Shown piece by piece: positions 42,348 through 52,178 of a DNA stretch of 64,000 bases (position 1 is the stretch's first letter; every line of letters starts with the position of its first letter). This DNA is from Pseudarthrobacter sp. PS3-L1 (GTDB lineage: Bacteria > Actinomycetota > Actinomycetes > Actinomycetales > Micrococcaceae). The stretch covers positions 186,001 to 250,000 of the forward strand of contig NZ_JASISU010000001.1 of NCBI RefSeq assembly GCF_030063285.1, in the 5' to 3' direction. A program made the translations under genes and the position numbers. The notes below the pieces were generated by a model. The model worked only from the letters and a program-made list of their open reading frames with translations. It did no database searches and was not told the origin of the DNA.

Positions 42348-43928
42348 ATGAGCGCCTTCGAAAAAACAGACTTTGACTACATTGTGGTGGGCGGTGGTTC
42401 CGCCGGGGCCGCTGTAGCATCGCGCCTCAGCGAGGACCCCTCGCTTGAAGTTGCGCTGGTGGAAGCCGGCCCTGATGACCGCAACCTCCCCGAAATCCTG
42501 CAGCTTGACCGCTGGATGGAATTGCTGGAATCCGGCTACGACTGGGACTACCCCATCGAGGAACAGGAAAACGGCAACTCCTTCATGCGCCATGCGCGGG
42601 CAAAGGTGATGGGCGGCTGTTCCAGCCATAACTCCTGCATTGCTTTCTGGGCACCCCGGGAAGACATTGACGACTGGGAGCAGAAGTTTGGCGCAACAGG
42701 CTGGAACTCGGACATGGCCTACCGGCTGTACAAGGCACTGGAAACCAATGAGGACGCCGGCCCCGATGCGCCCCACCACGGCGCGAGTGGTCCGGTGCAC
42801 CTGATGAACGTTCCGGCGTCGGACCCTACGGGCCGTGCGATCCTGGATGCCTGCGAGCAGTCCGGGATCCCCAAGGTGCACTTCAATACTGGCGAGACAG
42901 TGATCAACGGTGCCAGTTTTTTCCAGATCAACCGGCAGGCTGACGGCACCCGGGCATCGTCCTCCGTGTCCTACATCCACCCGATCATGGATCGTGAGAA
43001 CTTCACGCTGCTGACGGACCTGCGGGCCAAGGAACTCACGTTCGATTCCGACAACCGCTGCACCGGCGTCGACGTCGTGGACAACGGCTTCGGAAAGACG
43101 CGTCACCTGGGCGCGCGGGCCGAGGTCATTGTTTCCACGGGTGCCATTGATTCGCCCAAGCTGCTGATGCTTTCCGGTATTGGCCCGGCAGCCCAATTGG
43201 CCGAATTCGGTATCCCCGTCCGCGTGGATTCTCCGGGTGTGGGTGAGCACCTGCAGGACCACCCTGAGGGCGTCATCCAGTGGGAGGCAAAGCAGCCCAT
43301 GACTGAAACATCCACGCAGTGGTGGGAGGCCGGAATCTTCACCGCCACGGAAGAGGGCCTGGACCGTCCGGACCTCATGTTCCACTATGGTTCGGTCCCG
43401 TTCGACATGCATACCCTCCGCCAGGGGTTCCCGACCACCGAGAATGGCTTCTGCCTGACGCCCAACGTCACGCATGCCCGTTCTCGCGGCACTGTAACCC
43501 TGCGCAGCAAGGATTTCCGTGACAAGCCCAAGGTTGACCCGCGGTATTTCACCGATCCGCACGACATGCGCGTGATGATTGCTGGCATTCGCAAGGCCCG
43601 TGAGATCGCTGCACAGCCAGCGCTGGCCGATTGGGTAGGTACCGAGCTGTACCCGGGCAAGGACATCGTCACGGACGAGCAGATCAGCGACTACATCCGC
43701 GCCACCCACAACACGGTGTACCACCCCGCCGGAACCGTCCGGATGGGCGCGCCCGACGACGTTATGTCGCCGCTTGACCCGCAACTGCGGGTCAAGGGTG
43801 TCACCGGACTCCGTGTCGCCGATGCCTCTGTCATGCCGGAACTGACCACTGTCAACCCAAACATCACCACCATGATGATCGGCGAGCGGTGTGCGGAACT
43901 GGTTCAGGAAGCCCGCACGGCTTCCTGA
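42348..43928 (+). CDS. betA: Choline dehydrogenase-like GMC oxidoreductase
   Basis: 526 residues, close to known BetA/choline oxidase. The FAD site VVGGGSAGAAVASRLSE opens the protein. GMC signature 1 lies in AKVMGGCSSHNSCIAFWAPR and signature 2 in STGAIDSPKLLMLSGIGP. The C-terminal HPAGTVRMG and VNPNITTMMIGERC hold the catalytic His and Asn. Because C-terminal motifs are shared with choline oxidase, a soluble oxidase cannot be excluded. It lies four bases after betB. Confidence 0.9.
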   Translation: MSAFEKTDFDYIVVGGGSAGAAVASRLSEDPSLEVALVEAGPDDRNLPEILQLDRWMELLESGYDWDYPIEEQENGNSFMRHARAKVMGGCSSHNSCIAFWAPREDIDDWEQKFGATGWNSDMAYRLYKALETNEDAGPDAPHHGASGPVHLMNVPASDPTGRAILDACEQSGIPKVHFNTGETVINGASFFQINRQADGTRASSSVSYIHPIMDRENFTLLTDLRAKELTFDSDNRCTGVDVVDNGFGKTRHLGARAEVIVSTGAIDSPKLLMLSGIGPAAQLAEFGIPVRVDSPGVGEHLQDHPEGVIQWEAKQPMTETSTQWWEAGIFTATEEGLDRPDLMFHYGSVPFDMHTLRQGFPTTENGFCLTPNVTHARSRGTVTLRSKDFRDKPKVDPRYFTDPHDMRVMIAGIRKAREIAAQPALADWVGTELYPGKDIVTDEQISDYIRATHNTVYHPAGTVRMGAPDDVMSPLDPQLRVKGVTGLRVADASVMPELTTVNPNITTMMIGERCAELVQEARTAS

Positions 43929-43955
43929 CGCCGTTTTCGCCGAGTCTGTTGTGTG

Positions 43956-43992
43956 AGTGGGCGGTTCCCTCAGTGGGGGCCGCCCACTTTCG
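43956..43992 (+). terminator. Terminator of the bet operon
   Basis: A 9-bp perfect stem AGTGGGCGG/CCGCCCACT with a 15-nt loop lies 28 bp after the betA stop and is followed by TTTCG. It is compatible with Rho-independent termination but the T-run is short. Confidence 0.6.
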
Positions 43993-44063
43993 TCTCCTTC
44001 GAGTTTTGGGCTTGGCCGCCTGAGGCGGGGGCGCCGGGGAAAAGACGCCTTTGCGGGCTCAAA

Positions 44064-44096
44064 GTTAAGTTGAGCGTAGTACACTCAACTTAACTG
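44064..44096. promoter_or_regulatory. HAIR-type HspR operator before clpB
   Basis: Two perfect 12-bp arms AGTTAAGTTGAG and CTCAACTTAACT are separated by 9 bp. The inner part TTGAG-N9-CTCAA equals the HAIR consensus (CTTGAGT-N7-ACTCAAG) known for HspR in actinobacteria. It lies 27 bp upstream of the clpB ATG and overlaps the expected promoter. Confidence 0.85.
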
Positions 44097-44122
44097 ATCA
44101 CCCCTTCCGGAAGGAGCTCTCC

Positions 44123-46783
44123 ATGGACGTCAAATTCACTACCAAGAGCCAGGAGGCTCTTTCGGCTGCTGCCATGAATGCCTCTACTGCGGGCAATCCC
44201 CAGGTCGAGCCAGCGCACCTGCTCAAAGCACTGATGGACCAGCGGGAAGGGGTAGCCGTTGCCCTGGTCCGCGCCGCCGGCTGCGACCCCGACGCCGTCA
44301 GTACGCAGGCGAGCACCGCCATCAAGGCACTGCCCTCCTCATCCGGCGGCTCCGTCCAGCAGGCGCAGCTCTCACGCCCGGCAATGTCGGCCATTCAGAT
44401 GGCCCAGGCGGAAGCCGAAAAACTCGGTGATTCCTTTGTTTCCACCGAGCACCTGTTGCTGGGCCTCTCTACGGGGAGTGACGGCGTAGGGCGGCTGCTG
44501 CGTGACGCCGGCGCCTCCCACGAAGCGATGCTTGCGGCCCTCCCTGGTGTGCGGGGTGACCGTAAGGTCGATGGCCCCGATCCGGAGAACTCCTTCCAGG
44601 CGCTAGAGAAATTCGGCACGGACCTTACTGCCATGGCCCGCTCCGGGAAGCTGGATCCGGTGATCGGGCGTGATGCCGAGATCCGGCGCGTCATTCAGGT
44701 GCTGAGCCGCCGTACCAAAAACAACCCCGTCATCATCGGTGAACCTGGTGTGGGCAAAACCGCCGTGGTGGAGGGCCTGGCCCAGCGGATGGTTGCCGGT
44801 GACGTTCCGGAGAGCCTGCGCGGTAAAACCCTGATAGCCCTTGACTTGGCCGCTATGGTGGCCGGCGCAAAGTACCGCGGAGAGTTCGAGGAACGCCTCA
44901 AGGCAGTCCTTGAGGAGATCCGTAACTCAAACGGCCAGATTGTCACTTTTATCGATGAGATTCATACGGTGGTGGGAGCCGGAGCCACCGGGGATTCGTC
45001 GATGGATGCCGGGAACATGCTCAAGCCCATGCTGGCAAGGGGTGAGCTCAGGTTGATTGGTGCCACCACCCTCGATGAGTACCGCGAAAACATCGAAAAG
45101 GATCCTGCGCTTGAGCGCAGGTTCCAGCAGGTTTTTGTGGGCGAGCCAAGCGTGGACGACACTGTTGGAATCCTCAGGGGACTGAAGGAGCGCTACGAGG
45201 CGCACCATAAAGTGACAATAGCCGACGCCGCCCTGGTGGCAGCTGCGACGCTGTCCAACCGCTACATCTCGGGGCGTCGCCTGCCGGACAAGGCGATTGA
45301 CCTGGTGGATGAAGCGGCATCGCGCCTCCGGATGGAAATAGATTCCGCGCCGGAGGAAATTGACCAGCTGCGGCGATCCGTTGACCGGCTGACCATGGAG
45401 GAACTGGCGCTGGCAGGGGAAGTGGATGACGCTTCCGTGGAACGACTGGCAGCTTTGCGGGCAGATATGGCTGACAAGAAAGAAGAGTTGGCCGGACTTA
45501 ATGCCCGGTGGGAGGCAGAGAAGGCCGGGCTGAATCGGGTGGGTGATCTTAAGGCCACGCTTGATGCCTTGCGATCTACGGCTGACAAAGCGCAGCGCGA
45601 GGGTGATCTTGAGACGGCATCAAGGATTTTATACGGGGAGATTCCGGCGCTTGAGCGCGAGTTGGCGGCAGCTGCCGAGGCTGAAGCTGTCATCGCGGAC
45701 CGGTCCGGGCAGATGGTGGCAGAACAGGTTACCGCCGATGACATTGCCGAAGTCATTTCCGCCTGGACGGGCATTCCAGCAGGCCGGATGCTGCAGGGCG
45801 AGAGCCAGAAGCTGCTCCACATGGAAGAAGAACTTGGGCGGCGACTCATCGGACAGGGCAAGGCGGTGGAAGCTGTATCCGACGCGGTGCGGCGTGCGCG
45901 GGCTGGTATCAGTGACCCAAACCGCCCCACTGGATCGTTCCTGTTCCTTGGCCCCACGGGTGTGGGCAAGACCGAACTTGCCAAAGCCCTTGCTGACTTC
46001 CTGTTCGACGACGAGCGCGCCATGGTGCGGATCGATATGTCCGAATACTCGGAGAAGCATGCCGTGGCGCGGCTGGTGGGTGCGCCTCCGGGCTATGTCG
46101 GGTACGAAGAAGGCGGTCAGTTGACGGAGGCAGTCCGCCGTCGTCCGTACTCTGTTGTGCTGCTCGACGAGGTGGAGAAGGCCCACCCTGAGGTCTTTGA
46201 CATTCTTCTCCAGGTCCTCGACGACGGCCGGCTCACCGATGGCCAGGGCCGCACGGTGGACTTCCGCAACGTCATCCTGATCCTTACCTCGAACCTCGGC
46301 AGCCAGTTCCTGGTGGACCCAACGTTGGATGACAAAGCGAAGCGGACGGCAGTGATGGCGACCGTGAATGCGTCTTTCAAGCCGGAGTTCCTTAACCGGC
46401 TCGACGAGGTTGTCCTTTTCGACGCACTCACGGTTGATGAACTGGCACGGATCGTGGAGATACAGGTCGCCGAACTCGCGGAACGGCTGCGCGGGCGCAG
46501 ACTGAGCCTGGATGTCAGCGACGGTGCCCGGGCCTGGTTGGCGCTCTCTGGTTTCGATCCGGCCTATGGAGCCAGGCCGCTGCGCAGGCTGGTGCAGCGA
46601 GAGATTGGCGACCGTCTTGCCAAGGCAATCCTTGCCGGTGAGATTGTGGATGGCGACACAGTTTTGGTCGACACGGCTGCCGACGTCGGGGAACTCACCA
46701 CTGACGCGCTCTCCGCTGACCATCTGGCTGCTGCGGGACTTTCTGTGACGCGCAAGGTTGATGCTGTGGAGGGCGATTCCTAG
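44123..46783 (+). CDS. clpB: ATP-dependent chaperone ClpB
   Basis: 886 residues, slightly longer than typical. An N-terminal double Clp repeat domain (1-145), NBD1 with Walker A GEPGVGKT (about 207-214), a coiled-coil middle domain (about 410-525), NBD2 with Walker [13 protein letters not shown] (about 610), and a C-terminal domain are all present. ClpB disaggregates proteins with DnaK. The start is backed by GGAAGGAGC. A HAIR operator indicates repression by HspR. The last codons carry a 12-bp tandem duplication that ends in the stop. Confidence 0.97.
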   Translation: MDVKFTTKSQEALSAAAMNASTAGNPQVEPAHLLKALMDQREGVAVALVRAAGCDPDAVSTQASTAIKALPSSSGGSVQQAQLSRPAMSAIQMAQAEAEKLGDSFVSTEHLLLGLSTGSDGVGRLLRDAGASHEAMLAALPGVRGDRKVDGPDPENSFQALEKFGTDLTAMARSGKLDPVIGRDAEIRRVIQVLSRRTKNNPVIIGEPGVGKTAVVEGLAQRMVAGDVPESLRGKTLIALDLAAMVAGAKYRGEFEERLKAVLEEIRNSNGQIVTFIDEIHTVVGAGATGDSSMDAGNMLKPMLARGELRLIGATTLDEYRENIEKDPALERRFQQVFVGEPSVDDTVGILRGLKERYEAHHKVTIADAALVAAATLSNRYISGRRLPDKAIDLVDEAASRLRMEIDSAPEEIDQLRRSVDRLTMEELALAGEVDDASVERLAALRADMADKKEELAGLNARWEAEKAGLNRVGDLKATLDALRSTADKAQREGDLETASRILYGEIPALERELAAAAEAEAVIADRSGQMVAEQVTADDIAEVISAWTGIPAGRMLQGESQKLLHMEEELGRRLIGQGKAVEAVSDAVRRARAGISDPNRPTGSFLFLGPTGVGKTELAKALADFLFDDERAMVRIDMSEYSEKHAVARLVGAPPGYVGYEEGGQLTEAVRRRPYSVVLLDEVEKAHPEVFDILLQVLDDGRLTDGQGRTVDFRNVILILTSNLGSQFLVDPTLDDKAKRTAVMATVNASFKPEFLNRLDEVVLFDALTVDELARIVEIQVAELAERLRGRRLSLDVSDGARAWLALSGFDPAYGARPLRRLVQREIGDRLAKAILAGEIVDGDTVLVDTAADVGELTTDALSADHLAAAGLSVTRKVDAVEGDS

Positions 46784-46793
46784 GGCGATTCCT
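46770..46793 (+). repeat. 12-bp tandem duplication at the clpB stop
   Basis: AGGGCGATTCCT occurs twice in a row, covering the last four codons, the TAG stop and the bases after it. The reading EGDS-stop-GDS-stop shows that the second copy repeats the tail and a second stop. Confidence 0.85.
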
Positions 46794-46819
46794 AAGGCTG
46801 TCCGCTGGTGAGACATTGT

Positions 46820-46848
46820 TTGCTGTGATCCCATTCACACTGTAACCT
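46820..46848 (+). promoter_or_regulatory. Promoter of the NCS1-cyclase operon
   Basis: TTGCTG (46820-46825) and TAACCT (46843-46848) are spaced 17 bp, close to sigma-70 consensus. A dyad TGCTTA-A-TAAGCA (46864-46876) just downstream could be an operator covering the start of transcription. Confidence 0.5.
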
Positions 46849-46902
46849 CAGTGCAACTTATGGTGCTTAATAAGCAACTCCACGCACTGATCGGAGAACA
46901 GT

Positions 46903-48543
46903 ATGGCTTTGGGTAAGCGTCGGGCAGGGCGGACAGACCGCGCCAGAGTGACCGAAGTAGAAACGCATGGAATCGAACGGATCCCCGAAGAGGATCGCAA
47001 CGCCACGGCACTTGACCTTTTTCGAGTGTCATTCGGGGGTGCCAACACCTTTGCCACAGCCTTCCTTGGCGCCTTTCCCATCCTTTTTGGACTGTCGTTC
47101 TGGCAGGGGTTCGCTGCGACTGTTGCTGGCCTTACCGTAGGAGCGCTACTGCTGGCGCCGATGGCAGTGTTTGGGCCGACCAATGGCACCAACAATGCTG
47201 TATCCTCATCAGCCCATCTGGGTGTCCATGGCCGGATCGTCGGCTCCTTCCTTTCGCTACTGACGGCCACAGCCTTCTTCTCGATCTCGGTCTGGAGTTC
47301 GGGGGATGCCCTGGTGGGCGGACTGAATCGGCTGGTAGGCGTGCCCCAGGAAATGGGCTCTTTCGCTGTCGCCTATGGAATTTTCGGGATCCTGGTCCTG
47401 ATTGTCTGCATCTTTGGGTTCCGCTTCATGCTGCTGGTCAATAAGATCGCCGTCACGGCAGCGACGTTGCTCTTTATTGTTGGCTTTATTGCCTTCTGGG
47501 GTGATCTGAACCTGGACTTCGTCGGCTCCTTCGGTACGGGACTGGACGGCATGGGAATGGCAGGCTTCATTCCGGCCTTCATTGGCGCAGCGTTGATAGT
47601 GATGTCCAACCCCATTTCCTTCGGAGCATTCCTCGGTGACTGGGCACGCTACATTCCGACCAACACCCCTAAACGCAAAGTCATGGGCGCTGCCCTGCTG
47701 GCCCAACTTGCCACACTTGTTCCCTTTACGTTCGGCCTGGCTACCGCGTCCATCATTGCCACGAAAGCGCCGGAGTTCATGGACCCTGCAGCACCGAACT
47801 ACGTAGGCGGGCTTCTCGCTGTGTCTCCAGCCTGGTACTTCGTGCCGCTGTGCCTCATCGCGCTCATTGGTGGCATGTCCACCGGGGCCACTTCGCTTTA
47901 TGGAACGGGTTTGGACTTCAGCAGCGTATTTCCTCGGTTCAGCCGGGTCCAGGCAACACTGTTCATCGGCGTTCTCGCCATCATCTTCATCTTCGTCGGG
48001 CGCTTTGGCTTTAACCTGGTCCAGAGCATTTCCACGTTTGCCACGCTGATCGTTACCTGCACGGCCCCATGGATGGTGGTCATGATCATTGGTTTCATTG
48101 TTCGTCGTGGCTGGTACGACGCCGATGCACTCCAGGTTTTTAATCGTCGACAAACTGGTGGCCGGTACTGGTTCAACCATGGCTGGAACCTGCGCGGCAT
48201 GCTGTCCTGGCTCATTAGTGCAGCGGTGGGTCTCAGCCTTGTCAACATGCCGGGCCAGTTCCAGGGACCCCTGGGCAACCTGGCGGGTGGAGTGGATATC
48301 AGCCTTCCTGCGGCGCTCATTCTGGCCGCCGTCCTGTACCTGGGAATGCTGTGGATTTTCCCGGAGCCGCGAGCCGTCTTCCCAGCGGCCGGGCCACGTT
48401 GGGTTCCAAGTTCCGATACCCCGGTCCCCGAGGTCTTCGGGGCTGACGGAAAAGTTGTTAACCAGGAAAGGGGTGACGCCGCCCGTACAGCTACAGTGGA
48501 CGGCACCATGGCCGGTACTGATGAAATGGCGGCTCAATCATGA
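46903..48543 (+). CDS. NCS1-family purine/cytosine permease-like transporter
   Basis: 546 residues and twelve membrane helices. LDLFRVSFGGANTFATAFLG matches the first NCS1 helix, where the Asn-Thr and Gly residues line the binding site, and FGAFLGDWARYIPTNTPKRK is the NCS1 loop motif. Members import nucleobases, allantoin or hydantoins with Na+ or H+. It overlaps the cyclase gene by four bases, so the transporter probably feeds that enzyme. The clpB region upstream is separated by a promoter of its own. Confidence 0.88.
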   Translation: MALGKRRAGRTDRARVTEVETHGIERIPEEDRNATALDLFRVSFGGANTFATAFLGAFPILFGLSFWQGFAATVAGLTVGALLLAPMAVFGPTNGTNNAVSSSAHLGVHGRIVGSFLSLLTATAFFSISVWSSGDALVGGLNRLVGVPQEMGSFAVAYGIFGILVLIVCIFGFRFMLLVNKIAVTAATLLFIVGFIAFWGDLNLDFVGSFGTGLDGMGMAGFIPAFIGAALIVMSNPISFGAFLGDWARYIPTNTPKRKVMGAALLAQLATLVPFTFGLATASIIATKAPEFMDPAAPNYVGGLLAVSPAWYFVPLCLIALIGGMSTGATSLYGTGLDFSSVFPRFSRVQATLFIGVLAIIFIFVGRFGFNLVQSISTFATLIVTCTAPWMVVMIIGFIVRRGWYDADALQVFNRRQTGGRYWFNHGWNLRGMLSWLISAAVGLSLVNMPGQFQGPLGNLAGGVDISLPAALILAAVLYLGMLWIFPEPRAVFPAAGPRWVPSSDTPVPEVFGADGKVVNQERGDAARTATVDGTMAGTDEMAAQS

Positions 48544-49640
48544 GGTGGCTGGATCTCAGCGTGCCAATGCACACGGGTATGCCTGTCTATCCAGGCGATC
48601 CGGAAGTCCTCATTAGCCGGGCACTCACTGTCGAAAGTGATGGAGTCAACGTCCTTGCGTTGGCCCTGGGATCCCATTCGGGAACGCATCTGGACGCCCC
48701 ACTGCACAGTGACGAGGACTGGGCCGCCCTTGAGCGTCTGCCAATGGGTCAGTTCAGCGGACCCGTCGAATTGGTCGATGTGCGGCCCGCTGGCGGCGGC
48801 ACCATCACGGCGGCGATGCTTGCGGGCATGAGGTCGGCGCTGGACCCGGAAGTCGACCCGGGCGCACCACGCAGAATCCTGCTCCTGCGGACGGGATTCT
48901 CAGACAGGTGGGGTCAGGATGCGTACCTGAGCCACCCGGCCCTGGATTCTGCTGCGGCCCAGCTGATCTTCGATCGCGGATACCGCACAGTGGGAGTCGA
49001 CGCCCTCAGCGTCGATCACAGCGACGGCGCGGATTCGGCACTTCCGGCTCACCGGATCCTGGCGGGTAACGGCTGCGTGATCGTCGAGAATCTCACGGGC
49101 CTGGATCAGGTGGCGGCGGCGCTTGAGGCCGGTTCCGAGGTGGAAATCTTCCTATACCCACTGAATATCCCTGGCGCGGATGGGTCCCCGATTCGTGCTG
49201 TGGCGCGTGTGACACCGGCGGTACCCGCTCCTGTCTCACGGGCCGATGTCGAGGCAGCGGCCGGGAAGCTGATGGAGGCATTTGGTGCCACCGACACTGA
49301 TGCCTACTTTGCGGCCTTCAGCCCCGAAGCAACGTTTATCTTCCATCCCGAGCGGGAATCCTTGGACTCCCGGGCAGCCTACCGAAACCTTTGGGAGAGC
49401 TGGGTGTCCTCCGGATGGAAAGTGCTCGCGTGCACAAGCACCGAGCGGAACATTGCGCTGGCGGGGGACACTGCGATCTTTACGCACCGGGTAGCTACGG
49501 TTGTCCAGGATGGCGCCACCGGTGGGCGCATTCCAAATGACGAACGCGAGACGATTGTCTTCACCAGGATGGCTGACGGCAATCTCCTGGCAGTCCACGA
49601 ACACCTCTCGCCGGTTCCTGCGCCGGGCGGGACTTCATAG
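48540..49640 (+). CDS. Cyclase/kynurenine-formamidase-like hydrolase fused to an NTF2/SnoaL-like domain
   Basis: 366 residues. Residues 1-230 form a KynB/cyclase-family domain with the metal motif GSHSGTHLDAPLH (H46, H50, D52, H56) and the later VGVDALSVDHSDG segment. Residues 235-360 look like an NTF2-like SnoaL_3 domain (AAAGKLMEAFGATDTDAYFA, then EATFIFHPERE, then ETIVFTRMADGNLLAVHEHL). Cyclase-family enzymes cleave formamides, lactones or amides. The fusion is not one I recognise from characterised enzymes. It overlaps the NCS1 permease gene by 4 bases, implying a shared substrate. Confidence 0.8.
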   Translation: MRWLDLSVPMHTGMPVYPGDPEVLISRALTVESDGVNVLALALGSHSGTHLDAPLHSDEDWAALERLPMGQFSGPVELVDVRPAGGGTITAAMLAGMRSALDPEVDPGAPRRILLLRTGFSDRWGQDAYLSHPALDSAAAQLIFDRGYRTVGVDALSVDHSDGADSALPAHRILAGNGCVIVENLTGLDQVAAALEAGSEVEIFLYPLNIPGADGSPIRAVARVTPAVPAPVSRADVEAAAGKLMEAFGATDTDAYFAAFSPEATFIFHPERESLDSRAAYRNLWESWVSSGWKVLACTSTERNIALAGDTAIFTHRVATVVQDGATGGRIPNDERETIVFTRMADGNLLAVHEHLSPVPAPGGTS

Positions 49641-49650
49641 TCCACGCAGT

Positions 49651-49685
49651 GCCAGCGTCCTGCACTGCTAGGGCAGGACGCTGGC
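49651..49685. terminator. Bidirectional terminator between cyclase and Septum_form-like genes
   Basis: A perfect 13-bp stem (49651-49663 with 49673-49685) with a 9-nt loop lies between the convergent stops. It overlaps the last codons of the minus-strand gene. The flanks are not T-rich. Confidence 0.6.
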
Positions 49686-50249
49686 CGTGATCACATTCCC
49701 AGTCGGAGCCGTGACGTAGCAGTCAACGCGCCGGTCACCGACACCCCAGCTGGATTCACTCGGATAGGCCCGCTGGAAGTTCAGGTCAAACTGATCGGCG
49801 GCTGCCGACAACTTAGCAGCCTCGCAGGCTTCCAGGGCTTTGGCCTGCAATACGTCCACGCCTGGATAACTGTCTCCGGCCGGATAGCGGAACAGGGCAA
49901 CCAGCTGGGCGGAGTGCCCGCTGTCGCAGGCCACAACGTTCGCTTTGAGAGCCTCAGGGTTAAAATCGGCGAAGCAGTCCCCAAGCGTGAACTCCGAGGG
50001 TGCCGCGTCCCGGGGGACCGGGAGCGCTGTGGCTGGCGCGGTGGCCGCTACCTGGATCGATGCCGTGTCGCCGCTTTCTTGGTCTGGCACGGCGACAGGT
50101 TCCGTCCGGTTGGCGTTTGCGCTGGCCAGAAGAAAGATCACCAGCCCAACCAGGAGAGCCGCAACAACAGCCAGGGCCGTGACGAAAGCAGGCCTGCTCA
50201 GCGTCCACGAACGGGCCGACGGCTTTTTTATTGGCCCCGTCTGGGTCAC
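49668..50249 (-). CDS. Septum_form-like single-pass membrane protein
   Basis: 193 residues from GTG 50249. A cytosolic segment is followed by one membrane helix (FVTALAVVAALLVGLVIFLL), a Thr/Ala/Pro-rich linker and an extracellular domain. That domain holds four regularly placed cysteines (GDCFADF, VVACDSGHSAQLV, EACEAAK, VDCYVTAP), the pattern of actinobacterial septum-formation family proteins. The exact role is unknown. It is convergent with the cyclase. A 288-bp gap (50250-50537) separates it from DUF3073 and holds no visible gene. Confidence 0.78.
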   Translation of the reverse strand: MTQTGPIKKPSARSWTLSRPAFVTALAVVAALLVGLVIFLLASANANRTEPVAVPDQESGDTASIQVAATAPATALPVPRDAAPSEFTLGDCFADFNPEALKANVVACDSGHSAQLVALFRYPAGDSYPGVDVLQAKALEACEAAKLSAAADQFDLNFQRAYPSESSWGVGDRRVDCYVTAPTGNVITASVLP

Positions 50250-50537
50250 GGAAGATCACACTCCTGGTTATGGAACGGGCCGTGACAGAGGTCTCCGGCA
50301 GCTTTTTCCTGTTGTGACTCTATCGAATATTTGGCTGTTTCGGGCTGTTGGCAGACCTGGGCAGGGGTGTTCGCGAGGATCAGGACTCTTTGACCGTGTG
50401 GGCGTGCCATCCGCTGGCCGCACATGCCGTAGAAAGCATGTAATCTAGGTGTACGACAAATTGACCAAACATTCCGGGGCCTCACCACTGCCAAATGGTG
50501 ACCACCTCCGGTCCGAGTACACAAAGGGGGTCACGCC

Positions 50538-50768
50538 ATGGGGCGCGGCCGTCAAAAGGCAAAAGCTACCAAACAGGCTCGGGACATTAAGTACTACTCC
50601 CCGAACACTGATTACACTGCCCTTCAGCGCGAGCTCAAGAGCAGTGAGGTCCGTGCTCCAAGCCGCTTCGCCAACGAACCCGTGGAGCCCGATTATTCGG
50701 CCTACGTGGACAAGTACGCGGATGATGTTGAGGACGACGACGACGCGGACACCCGCCGGATCGGTTGA
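50538..50768 (+). CDS. DUF3073 domain-containing protein
   Basis: 76 residues. The start MGRGRQKAKATKQARDIKYY and following SPNTDYTALQREL are the DUF3073 signature found across actinobacteria. The N-terminus is strongly basic, the C-terminus acidic (DDVEDDDDADT). It is a small soluble protein, possibly RNA- or ribosome-associated, but no function is proven. The ATG is preceded by AAAGGGGG eight bases upstream. Confidence 0.92.
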   Translation: MGRGRQKAKATKQARDIKYYSPNTDYTALQRELKSSEVRAPSRFANEPVEPDYSAYVDKYADDVEDDDDADTRRIG

Positions 50769-50946
50769 CCCCAAGTGATGCTGGTGTCAGTAGACACAGT
50801 TCTCACCACGTCAGATCGTTATTCCACCCAGACCGGGCGCACTCAGGAAGTGCAGCCTGGTTTTCGTGGTTAAGCCATAGGTGACCCGGGTACCGGATGG
50901 CATGGCTCCCCCCGGGCGAACGTGGGCACGTGTTTCCAGAATAGCG

Positions 50947-50990
50947 AAGGCCCCGTACTGGCAGGTTTGCCGGTACGGGGCCTTTTCTTC
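50947..50990. terminator. Terminator downstream of purM (and possibly DUF3073)
   Basis: A 17-bp stem with one G-T wobble (50947-50963 with 50968-50984, loop GGTT) is followed by TTCTTC on the plus strand and reads CCTTCGCTATT on the minus strand. The 255-bp gap 50769-51023 holds nothing else I can identify. Confidence 0.75.
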
Positions 50991-51023
50991 GCGTTTTTAC
51001 TGGGACGGCGTTAGCCCGTCTGC

Positions 51024-52178
51024 TCAGGCATAGGCGTTGACCAGCCGGACGGCACCGCCGTCGACTCCCTTGGCGCCCTGGACGTAGTCCGGCCCGCCCT
51101 TGATGATCAGGTCTGAGTCTGCTTCCACGGTGCCCATGATCCACGAGGGGAGTCCGCGGTCGTTCAGCCGGGCCACGGCGGCGTCGGCAACCAAGGGTGA
51201 GACGATTGCCACCATACCAACGCCAAGGTTGAGGGTCCGCTCAAGGTCTGCCAATGGCACGTTGCCCAGTTCCGAGACCAGCTTGAAGATTGCAGGTAGT
51301 TCCCAGGTTGCGCGGTCCACAGTTGCCACTAGCCCCTGCGGCAGGACACGGGCCAGGTTCGCTGCGAGCCCACCGCCTGTGACGTGGCTGAATCCGTTGA
51401 CACCACGTCCGGAGTTGACCGGGAACGTCCGCGCCAGGTCAAGGCAGTCAGCGGCATAGACGCGGGTGGGCTCAAGGAGCTCCTCGCCCAGGGTTCGGCC
51501 GAATTCTGACACCTGACGGTCCAGCGCCCATCCAGCGTGATTGATGACCCGGCGGACCAGCGAGTAACCGTTGGAGTGCAGTCCAGAGGATGCCATGCCG
51601 ATGACAACGTCGCCGGCGCGTACGCGTTCCGGCCCGAGGAGGCTGTCTGCTTCGATAACGCCGGTGGCTGCGCCAGCGACATCATATTCGTGTTCGCCCA
51701 GCAAACCCGGGTGTTCGGCTGTCTCGCCGCCCACCAACGCGGTTCCGGCTACAGAGCACGCTGCGGCAATGCCACGAACAATGTCTGCGATCCGCTCCGG
51801 AACGACTTTTCCGCAGGCAATGTAGTCAGTCATGAAGAGCGGCTCGGCACCAACCACCACGATGTCATCGACCACCATGCCCACCAGGTCGAAGCCAATG
51901 GTGTCATGGATGTCCATGGCCTGGGCAATGGCAACCTTGGTGCCCACGCCATCGGTTGAGGTGGCCAGCAGGGGCTGCTTGTAGGTGAGGAGCCTGGATA
52001 CGTCGTATAGCCCCGCGAAACCGCCAACACCGCCCAGGACCGAGGAGTTGTGAGTTGCCTTGATGGCACCCTTCATGAGTTCCACTGCGCGGTCTCCGGC
52101 CTCAACGTCCACGCCAGCGGAGGCGTAGGTGATGCCGGCGGGTGCCGTGTTCTCAGCGGCTGGGGATGCGGAGGTCAT
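51024..52178 (-). CDS. purM: Phosphoribosylformylglycinamidine cyclo-ligase
   Basis: 384 residues. It closes the imidazole ring (FGAM to AIR) with ATP in purine synthesis. ATSTDGVGTKVAIAQAM is the ATP/substrate loop, MVVDDIVVVGAEPLFMTDY and LVGGETAEHPGL follow, and the C-terminal HVTGGGLAANL is the AIRS signature. An N-terminal extension of about 15 residues precedes YASAGVDVEAGDRAVELMK. It overlaps the purF gene by four bases and follows it in the same operon. The downstream terminator at 50947 ends the transcript. Confidence 0.96.
   Translation of the reverse strand: MTSASPAAENTAPAGITYASAGVDVEAGDRAVELMKGAIKATHNSSVLGGVGGFAGLYDVSRLLTYKQPLLATSTDGVGTKVAIAQAMDIHDTIGFDLVGMVVDDIVVVGAEPLFMTDYIACGKVVPERIADIVRGIAAACSVAGTALVGGETAEHPGLLGEHEYDVAGAATGVIEADSLLGPERVRAGDVVIGMASSGLHSNGYSLVRRVINHAGWALDRQVSEFGRTLGEELLEPTRVYAADCLDLARTFPVNSGRGVNGFSHVTGGGLAANLARVLPQGLVATVDRATWELPAIFKLVSELGNVPLADLERTLNLGVGMVAIVSPLVADAAVARLNDRGLPSWIMGTVEADSDLIIKGGPDYVQGAKGVDGGAVRLVNAYA

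Noticed and set aside
42150..44084. 644-codon open frame on the minus strand
   Set aside because: It runs antisense to betB-betA, which show strong family motifs; long antisense frames are common in high-GC genomes and the translated product has no domain.
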